Part shown: positions 61,203-64,000 of the stretch, piece after piece
Position numbering within the stretch: the first letter of the stretch is position 1
Layout: each line of letters opens with the position of its first letter
Source of the DNA: Heterocephalus glaber
Taxonomy: Eukaryota; Chordata; Mammalia; Rodentia; Bathyergidae
Length of the DNA: 64,000 nt
Assembly (NCBI RefSeq): GCF_000247695.1
Contig: NW_004624854.1
Coordinates: 5,358,396-5,422,395 of the forward strand
Reading direction: 5' to 3'
Notes under the pieces: model-generated
Told to the model about the DNA's origin: nothing
Seen by the model: the letters and a program-made list of their open reading frames with translations, nothing else
Databases searched by the model: none
Program-made: the position numbers and the translations under genes

Positions 61203-62998
61203 TTAAAGAGGGCAAGCAGCCCTCAGGCTGTGGGTTGGTCACACTGCCTAAAAGATACATAGAGATGAAAAAGCTATGGAAGTCTTGCAGTTCTCAAAGT
61301 AAATGTATTTTCTAATCACTTATTGGGTATGTTAAGACTCTGGAGATAAAAGATGAATAAGACACAGCCTCTGCCTTGAAGAAGCCCAAATTACACTGCA
61401 AGAGACAAGACCTGGACACCAGTAAGCAATTCCAACGAAGTGTTCTCAAGTAACTGTGACAGAAGTGTATTCAGGGATAAAAATTTAAAAGGAAAGGAAA
61501 AGTCATTCTATTTGGAGGAAAAAATAACAAAAAAAACAAGCTTACACTTGAGCTAAATTTTAAAAATGGCATGTTGGCTGGATAAGCAAGGGGAGAGAGA
61601 AAGTGCAAGTTTACACACACACACACACACACACACATACTTAAGCTGAATATTTCTACAGTGCTATAAAGATAAAACAATACGAATTTTTAATGCCAAA
61701 CATCAAAACAATGTGAAAAGCTATAATAATCCTTCTAATGTTCATCAACTATAATTTTGTTTTCTATACTGGCTGGAAACTGTTTTAAGTTTTATTTTTA
61801 GAAATTGTTTTTTTGTTTAAAAAAGTTTACAAAAATGTTTAAATGAATGTGTCTACACTGAAAAATCCTATTTTATTTGTTAAAAATAAACTGCCTCAGA
61901 AACACAAAGACTTTATACTGTCAGTGATTAAATTCTGACATTTTTCTAAGTCATATTACACCGTAGTTTCAAAGCTCAAACATGTTTGAGTTTAACACAA
62001 AATACTCCAACACAATACAGACTCCTTTCCTAAGAGTTGTATCTGGCTAATACCTGTGTGGTTTCAGTCCTAGTCTCAGGAAATCCATCTCCTTTTCCGG
62101 AGACTACTACCAAACTTACCTTAAAGGAACAGCAAAACACCCACCACACACACACAGAGAAAGAAGAACCTGGGCGTACCTCATGAAGCGTGAGATGTTT
62201 TCCATCCTTTCTCTTGGAGTCAAATCTGCCATATATTGCACTGTATTTTCGAATTTCCTCCTCTTTGTGTGGATCATCATCACTCATCTCAAAGATGTGA
62301 CCGATCATTTTAGCCAGCTTCTTGTTAGTTTTTAGCAACTCTTTCACTTCATTCAAGTCACTTTTCGGCAGGGTGGGGGCCATGCGCTCCACACACTCAG
62401 CCACAGAGAGTGCAGCAGCAGCATCCAGAGCCTCACTGCTCTCCTTTGGGGACGCGGGGGAGCCAAGATCTGCTGGGGAGAGGCTGTGCTCGCTCTCTGA
62501 TGCGTGGTGACCTTGCCAGAGTCTGGACTCGCCCACACTCTGCAGCGCTAAGCTCCCCACCAGGTCTGACTTCCCCTGTCCCAAGCTCTGCACACAGGTG
62601 GTAGCGGCACATTTGGGGATTTTTAAATGAGGTTCCCGGGCATTGCTACTTCTTTCATAACTGCTGCAGGATATTCCCAGCCACGTAGGTGATCCCTCCG
62701 GTAATTTATAGATAGGTATGCTACTGACAGGAAGGGAAGTCAGCGGCTGATTGAAAAGGCCAGGGTTTGTAACCCAGTCTCTCAAAGCCTTCTGTAGCCT
62801 TCTAACATGAAGGGGCTTGCTAGCCATGCCCACCAGTGCCATGATTTCCAAAAATTCCTCTTCTCCAGCTTCACAGAGTTGCTGGACGTCATCACCACCT
62901 TGTTGGATAAAGGCATCAAAATAAGAAAGCAGATTGGCTTTTTGCAATATTCTATACAGCTGCAACTCCCCTAGGGTCCTGGGTAAGGCCGCAGCCAT
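37499..62998 (-). CDS. NAB1: NAB1 (NGFI-A/EGR1-binding protein 1), seven coding exons
   Basis: Nuclear transcriptional co-repressor that binds the zinc-finger activators EGR1 (NGFI-A) and EGR2 and represses their targets. Exons join as 62998-62180, 54649-54516, 52189-52138, 43854-43765, 42171-42003, 40660-40544, 37587-37499 (stop TAG at 37501-37499): 1470 nt, 489 codons plus stop. All introns are GT-AG and all phases agree. The protein starts [18 protein letters not shown] and ends KTEPEDSR. By family knowledge the EGR-binding NCD1 domain lies at about residues 4-82 and the repressive NCD2 domain at about 221-310. Visible psi-K-x-E SUMO-type motifs are IKVE (K333) and IKTE (K482), both positions reported as sumoylated in the human protein as I recall. 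Human NAB1 is 487 residues; the two extra here sit in a Gly/Ser stretch near residue 402. The ATG has G at -3 and G at +4. No frameshift or premature stop is seen, so the gene looks functional. Confidence 0.97.
37725..37880 (+). mobile_element. MIR SINE relic in last NAB1 intron
   Basis: GCCAATTACTAGCTATATAT, TTCTAAGCCTTAGTGTCTTC and ATCTATGAGGCAACTACATA are in MIR order. Confidence 0.6.
37920..38006 (+). mobile_element. ID-type SINE (antisense in NAB1 intron)
   Basis: GGGCCAGATATTTAGCTCAG to CCCCAGTACC plus poly(A). The flank AAATRCTTGGTACRAA is repeated. Confidence 0.93.
38206..38289 (+). mobile_element. ID-type SINE (antisense in NAB1 intron)
   Basis: GGACCAGGGATTTAGCTCAG to GAGCCCCAGTACC plus tail, with flanking AAAGACT repeats. 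Confidence 0.92.
38545..38735 (-). mobile_element. MIR SINE relic
   Basis: CCACTTACTGAGTCCTTGTC, CTACTTATGAGGTAAAAATT, ACATTTTACAGATGAAGTAA and GAGATCCAGGCCCACATTTG follow reverse MIR order. Confidence 0.75.
38740..39615. other. NAB1 intron, nothing recognised
   Basis: No exon or repeat identified. Confidence 0.35.
39624..39711 (+). mobile_element. ID-type SINE, 'CTGCTGCGC' subtype
   Basis: GGGGCTGGGGATTTAGCTCA to TTCCCAGTACCC plus poly(A). TSD AAAGTGARTAAG. Confidence 0.93.
39720..40543. other. NAB1 intron, nothing recognised
   Basis: No exon seen. A short polypurine GGGAGGAGAGGGATAGGAGG at about 40456-40475 recalls the G-rich tract of L1 3' UTRs. Confidence 0.35.
40544..40660 (-). CDS. 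NAB1: NAB1 coding exon 6 (residues 422-461)
   Basis: 117 nt. The acceptor is TTCATCAG|GAGAAAG and the donor TCATCAG|GTGAGA. It encodes [20 protein letters not shown] then [19 protein letters not shown] and one base of Glu461. The PLNLR-containing segment lies in the C-terminal regulatory part. Confidence 0.95.
40661..42002. other. NAB1 intron, nothing recognised
   Basis: AT-rich on the left, becoming GC-rich beside exon 42003-42171. ORFs on the plus strand here are exon shadows. Confidence 0.4.
42003..42171 (-). CDS. NAB1: NAB1 coding exon 5 (residues 366-422)
   Basis: 169 nt. The acceptor is CTTACTAG|CAGCCTGAAAAG and the donor GGCCAAG|GTAGCT. It encodes [20 protein letters not shown], then [16 protein letters not shown], then [20 protein letters not shown], plus the first base of Gly422. 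The Gly/Ser run differs from the human sequence I recall (SSE at this place) and makes the protein two residues longer. Exon and following intron form a GC-rich island (about 41.93-42.13 kb) in otherwise AT-rich DNA. The acceptor is a NAGNAG. Confidence 0.95.
42172..43764. other. NAB1 intron, nothing recognised
   Basis: AT-rich, without SINEs or recognisable relics. Confidence 0.4.
43765..43854 (-). CDS. NAB1: NAB1 coding exon 4 (residues 336-365)
   Basis: 90 nt, phase 0 at both ends. The acceptor is ACTCCCAG|GATGGG and the donor TTCACAG|GTAACA. It encodes [20 protein letters not shown] followed by [10 protein letters not shown]. Because both ends are phase 0, skipping would keep the frame. 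Confidence 0.95.
44166..44342 (-). mobile_element. B1-ID composite SINE (sense to NAB1)
   Basis: The reverse of an ID-like segment (AACCCCCAGGCCTTTACAAT...CCCCAGCCCC), then TTTTTGAGGCAGGGTCTCAC, CTCAGGCTTGGCTCAAACTT and GGGAGTCACAGGCATGGGTC of a B1. Confidence 0.8.
44570..44850 (+). mobile_element. MIR relic split by a SINE
   Basis: GGTTATTTCACCTTTATGTT, TCTTCTGTAAAAGGGGTACA and AAAATACTTAGCATAG, then after the SINE GTTCTCAGCAAACAG and CCAATAAATGTTTGTTC. Confidence 0.65.
44713..44798 (+). mobile_element. ID-type SINE inside the MIR
   Basis: GGGCCGGGGATTTAGCTCAG to CCCCGGTACC plus poly(A). TSD ACTTAGCATAG at 44702-44712 and 44798-44808. Confidence 0.94.
45300..45750 (+). mobile_element. L2 LINE relic
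   Basis: GGCTTTTAATCTATGTTAAG, GTCCGATAAGATCTGCATTT, AGGCCAACCTTATCAC and GGCTGTAGTAAGGAAGGAG follow the L2 internal order. Confidence 0.6.
45960..46125 (+). mobile_element. MIR SINE relic
   Basis: GGTCTTAGGAAAGAAAGTTG, TTAAATGGGGATTATACCAC and GATTTGTGGGGATCAAAGGA are in MIR order. Confidence 0.65.
46130..47720. other. NAB1 intron, nothing firm
   Basis: Unique-looking sequence. The pyrimidine-rich part around 46.9-47.15 kb could be an old repeat I cannot name. Confidence 0.3.
47725..47945 (+). mobile_element. MIR SINE relic, near full length
   Basis: CCCTGGCTCTGCCACTGAAC, ACTTGGGCAAGTTACTGGGC and GAAGTGATTGGCACATAATA: head, core and tail all present. Confidence 0.85.
47950..48820. other. 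NAB1 intron, nothing recognised
   Basis: No exon or repeat identified. Confidence 0.35.
48835..49057 (+). mobile_element. 5'-truncated L1-type insertion (3' UTR only)
   Basis: G-rich polypurine GGGGAAAGGGAAGAAGGG, then GGGGAAAAAAATAAGAACTA, GTATACCTAAAATGTACCAA, AATAAA and an A-rich tail. The perfect 12-bp TSD AGTAAAAGTATG lies at 48823-48834 and 49058-49069. The same repeat is at 1-125. Confidence 0.75.
49180..49330. mobile_element. L2 3'-part relic
   Basis: CCGACCTCCTTTAAAACCTA, GCTCAAATGATACCCTTCCC and TTAAGAGACCCCC match the common L2 tail. Confidence 0.5.
49335..50755. other. NAB1 intron, nothing recognised
   Basis: No exon or repeat identified. Confidence 0.35.
50771..50950 (+). mobile_element. 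Dimer of two ID-type SINEs (different subtypes) sharing one TSD
   Basis: The first unit is about 50772-50859 (CTGCCTCGCAAG subtype) and the second about 50871-50950 (CTGCTGCGGAAG subtype). The only duplication found is AAGGGAGGCAGG, outside the pair at 50759-50770 and 50951-50962. Confidence 0.85.
51010..51310 (+). mobile_element. L2 LINE relic
   Basis: GTTTAGATTTTATTTTAGGT, ACAGTAAAAAGCCACTTGGG and CTTAGTATGAAGAAAGGATT follow the L2 internal order. Confidence 0.55.
51315..51900. other. NAB1 intron, nothing recognised
   Basis: No exon or repeat identified. Confidence 0.35.
51905..51993 (-). mobile_element. Older ID SINE (classic type)
   Basis: AAGTGCTGGGGATTGAACTC, AGGACCTTATACATTGCTAG, GCAAGCTCTCTAGC and CCTCCAGCCCC: the reverse of the classic ID body. 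Confidence 0.88.
52138..52189 (-). CDS. NAB1: NAB1 coding exon 3 (residues 318-335), 52-nt mini-exon
   Basis: A very short exon. The acceptor is CCCCTTAG|GTCG and the donor GTGGAG|GTATAA. It encodes the end of Lys318 then [17 protein letters not shown]. It carries the psi-K-x-E motif IKVE (K333), a SUMO-acceptor type site, next to a basic KR that may serve nuclear import (inference). Confidence 0.95.
52419..52462 (+). mobile_element. Degenerate tRNA-like SINE head
   Basis: GGCTCCACAGCTCAGGGGTT then AAAGCACTACCTTGTAAAAG resembles a truncated tRNA-derived SINE start. GCATTTTGT recurs on both sides (52410 and 52464). Confidence 0.4.
52480..53080 (+). mobile_element. L1 3' end relic
   Basis: TGTTATTTATTGTGGCATTA, TTTTCAATAACAAAAGACTA, GTCAATATCCACCAACTGGA and ATACATGTATGCTTTTATTT show the order of old mammalian L1 3' ends. 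Confidence 0.7.
53085..54510. other. NAB1 intron, nothing recognised
   Basis: AT-rich. No exon or repeat identified. Confidence 0.35.
54516..54649 (-). CDS. NAB1: NAB1 coding exon 2 (residues 274-318)
   Basis: 134 nt. The acceptor is ATCCAG|CTCACTG at 54651-54650 and the donor CCACCAA|GTAAGTG at 54515-54514. It encodes [20 protein letters not shown] and onward to TYKYTYRTT, completing NCD2, and ends with two bases (AA) of Lys318 that are completed by the next exon. Confidence 0.96.
55163..55271 (-). mobile_element. ID-type SINE, 'CTGCTGCGC' subtype (sense to NAB1)
   Basis: T/G-rich tail, GGTACCAGGGATCGAACTCG, GCGCAGCAGGCGACGAAACC, TAAATCCCCAGCCCC. Perfect TSD GGTGACTCATCTTTT at 55148-55162 and 55272-55286. 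Confidence 0.95.
55950..56560. mobile_element. L1-related relic
   Basis: CTACCAAATTACCCTTCAGA, TTGATCAACACTGCTTATTA, CATTTATCTGAGTATAAAAT and TTTAATCCACCTAGAATATG follow a long block common in old mammalian L1 3' regions. Confidence 0.6.
56640..56810 (+). mobile_element. B1-ID composite SINE
   Basis: GCAGGAGGCTGATGCAGGCA, TTGAGCCAAGCTTGGGCAAC, an A-rich linker, then GCTGGGGATGCAGCTCAGTG and GGCCTTGGTTCCCC. Confidence 0.8.
56815..58570. other. NAB1 intron, nothing firm
   Basis: An A-rich part at about 58.37-58.56 kb may be old LINE sequence. No exon recognised. Confidence 0.35.
58587..58676 (+). mobile_element. ID-type SINE
   Basis: GGGGCCAGGGATTTAGCTCA to GACGCCCGGTAGC plus A/C tail. TSD CAGATAATA at 58578-58586 and 58677-58685. 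Confidence 0.93.
58840..59200 (-). mobile_element. MaLR-like LTR relic
   Basis: TTTCACTGCTGTGAGCAAAT, GATTAGTTTGGCTCAGTTCA, AATATCATGGCGGAGGGTAT and TCCATCACCTCCCAACAATG follow a common rodent LTR-type repeat read in reverse. The family is uncertain. Confidence 0.55.
59213..59227. repeat. Short (CA)n run
   Basis: Seven CA units. Confidence 0.8.
59275..59475 (+). mobile_element. hAT-Charlie-type MITE relic
   Basis: GGCAAGCTTTTTCTGTAAAG, CTACTCAACTCTGCCACTGT, CTGTGTTCCAATAGAAGTGT, ATTTATAAAAACAGGAGGTG and GGCCAGATTGGGCCCAC are the landmarks of a common mammalian hAT MITE. Confidence 0.85.
59500..60960 (+). mobile_element. L1 relic (ORF2 to 3' end), interrupted by a SINE
   Basis: AACTTGGATGAAATGGACAT (ORF2), AAGCTACAGTAATTAAAATA, CTCAATCTGGTATGGGAATA (ORF2 C-terminal part), GGAAATGGACATTTGCATAT, CTCTTTTGGAAGGCCTTTTA and CATGCACACTATGGAAAAGA (3' part) occur in L1 order with many stops. 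Not coding. Confidence 0.75.
59911..59994 (-). mobile_element. ID-type SINE inside the L1
   Basis: Poly(T), GGTCCTGGGGATCGAACTCA to GAGCTAAATCCCTGGCCC, with flanking AAAATRACAAWTTTTT repeats. Confidence 0.92.
61055..61255 (+). mobile_element. hAT-Charlie-type relic with (ATT)n/(ATTT)n
   Basis: GAGTGCCCAACCTTTTGGTT, TACCTGGGCAGCACTGAGTG and GCAAGCAGCCCTCAGGCTGT, GGGTTGGTCACACTGCC have the inverted-end layout of a Charlie MITE. A microsatellite lies at about 61172-61203. Confidence 0.75.
61300..61475 (+). mobile_element. L2 relic
   Basis: GGAGATAAAAGATGAATAAG, ACACAGCCTCTGCCTTGAAG and ACTGCAAGAGACAAGACCTG match the L2 3' end. Confidence 0.6.
61611..61637. repeat. (CA)n microsatellite
   Basis: About 13 CA units. 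Confidence 0.95.
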
Positions 62999-63017
62999 TA
63001 CTGTGGATAGAGTTAAC
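62180..63017 (-). CDS. NAB1: NAB1 first coding exon (residues 1-273)
   Basis: The acceptor is a pyrimidine-rich tract ending TTTTTGTAG with exon start at 63017; 19 nt of 5' UTR precede the ATG at 62998. The donor is GAG|GTACG at 62179-62178, phase 0. The exon encodes all of NCD1 (residues about 4-82), a Ser/Pro/Ala-rich linker including [20 protein letters not shown], and the first part of NCD2 up to KHLTLHE. Open reading continues in frame into the upstream intron, but the splice acceptor and the known N-terminus MAAALP argue for the ATG at 62998. Confidence 0.97.
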
Positions 63018-64000
63018 CTACAAAAAGAAGAGACAAAAAAACTCATTGCACTTGCTTCAAACTTCTTAAACCAGATAGTTCAGATACTACAGGATTTAGG
63101 AATGCAATACAGGAAAAACAAGGAGCATGTGCACAACAGCTGACTGCTAAGGAAGCATTCTCTCTCTCTCTACATCCTTTATCTGACTTTGTACTTCTAA
63201 TAACCAGAAAGGTCAGTAACTAAACTGATCTATTTTCTTAAAGGAGAAGTAAGCAGGAAATGCAGGTTCTCAGGGTTCTGGGTCCCATATTTTCATCTAC
63301 ATACTTCACTGCTTCCATAGTGTGGACAAAGAGGTGGAGCGAAGATAATCAAAATTAGCAGGAGGTAAGTAGCATGCTATCATTCAGCGAAGACTTACTC
63401 TATGTCCAGCAATATGATAAACACTTTACATTATATCTAATCCTCACAACTGCCACTGTGTGATAGGTGTATTTATTCCCATTTTGTAAAGAAAAATTAG
63501 TAACACTGGCCAGCAGGACAACTAAGATCAATTTTGGCTCAAGAAGGAGGTTTAAAAAAAAAAAGGAGGTAGTATATTTAGGAACCAAAAAGAACAAAAA
63601 AAAAGCAGATGCAAAAATTCAAACAAGTAAGTGATAAGACTTGTGATCACTTTGGTGTAAGTGATAAAAAGGATACAGTTGCCATTTACTAATACTTTGG
63701 TTTCAGGGAAAAAAAGTATTCTAAATGACTATGAAATTACATATCTGAGAGCCTAGAATTCTAACAGGCATCAAGGACATAGAAAAATCAGATTAGTAAG
63801 ATTCCCTTTCAAACGGGTGGCACTCAAACTTGGCTCTTGGTGGAATGCTTATGAAGAACTGCCCTGTATGCAAAATAACAGGCTGAAGCCTAAATAGGCA
63901 TCAGGGATAGAGATGCAGGATGCAATCGGAGGCCAGTGAGCCCTCCAGAGCAGCAGCAAAGCCCAAGGCAGAACCAAGAAGAAAGATACTTCTAAGGCCC
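63018..64000 (-). other. NAB1 5' intron (right edge of window)
   Basis: Intron upstream of the first coding exon. It holds a short (CT)n run near 63162-63172 and a MIR-like relic at about 63375-63530. No CpG island or non-coding first exon was recognised, so the promoter is outside the window. Confidence 0.7.
63375..63530 (-). mobile_element. MIR relic
   Basis: GACTTACTCTATGTCCAGCA, ATATCTAATCCTCACAACTG, GATAGGTGTATTTATTCCCA and TTTTGTAAAGAAAAATTAG follow reverse MIR order. Confidence 0.7.

Noticed and set aside
62322..62604. Plus-strand ORFs within the first NAB1 coding exon
   Set aside because: Antisense shadows of a long conserved coding exon.
62999..63046. Upstream in-frame Met (63046) as the NAB1 start
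   Set aside because: It lies in the intron, before the splice acceptor at 63019-63018. The known N-terminus and strong start context fit 62998.

Overview
This is a mammalian nuclear genomic window. The A+T-rich DNA is full of tRNA-derived ID-type SINEs, B1 (7SL-derived) pieces, MIR, L2, L1, Tigger/hAT and LTR relics, and one multi-exon protein gene runs on the minus strand. The dominant SINE has a 'TAGCTCAGTGG' A-box-like and a 'GAGTTCGATCC' B-box-like segment and ends in 'GGTACC' plus poly(A). With B1 and B1-ID composites present and no B2/B4 recognised, a non-muroid rodent is likely. A Castorimorpha-type animal (kangaroo rat/pocket mouse relatives) is my guess from the SINE type, not a proven call.

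Right half (about 35.15-64 kb): the gene is NAB1 (NGFI-A/EGR1-binding protein 1), read right to left. I resolved seven coding exons, all with GT-AG splice sites and compatible phases: 62998-62180, 54649-54516, 52189-52138, 43854-43765, 42171-42003, 40660-40544 and 37587-37499. They give a 489-residue open frame. The 3' UTR continues leftward to a poly(A) signal at 35153-35148 and is broken by a 160-base assembly gap (36061-36220). Non-coding 5' exons and the promoter lie beyond the right edge. The introns hold MIR, L2, L1, SINE, MaLR-like and hAT-like relics.

Left half (1 to about 35.1 kb): this is the region downstream of NAB1. I found no believable protein-coding host gene. It contains a decayed minus-strand gammaretrovirus-like provirus (about 1.85-6.1 kb, with RT/RNase H remnants, a primer-binding-site-like segment and one LTR); a plus-strand LTR of the same family with TATA box and AATAAA (about 21.0-21.6 kb); a second, different minus-strand LTR (about 18.4-18.95 kb) with an internal tandem duplication; three Tigger-type DNA transposon relics (9.4, 11.7 and 22.0 kb); an unusual hAT-like element near 26.8 kb; and a dense SINE field with three head-to-head SINE pairs at 23.6-27.4 kb.

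The window holds no bacterial-type system, CRISPR array or tRNA/rRNA gene. The best novelty candidates are SINE evolution (two dimeric SINEs each sharing one outer target-site duplication, and two co-existing subfamilies), the hAT-like element with possible horizontal origin, the GC-rich orphan block at 17.5-18.2 kb, and small lineage-specific changes plus a NAGNAG acceptor in NAB1. All family names rest on recognition from memory; no database search was possible.
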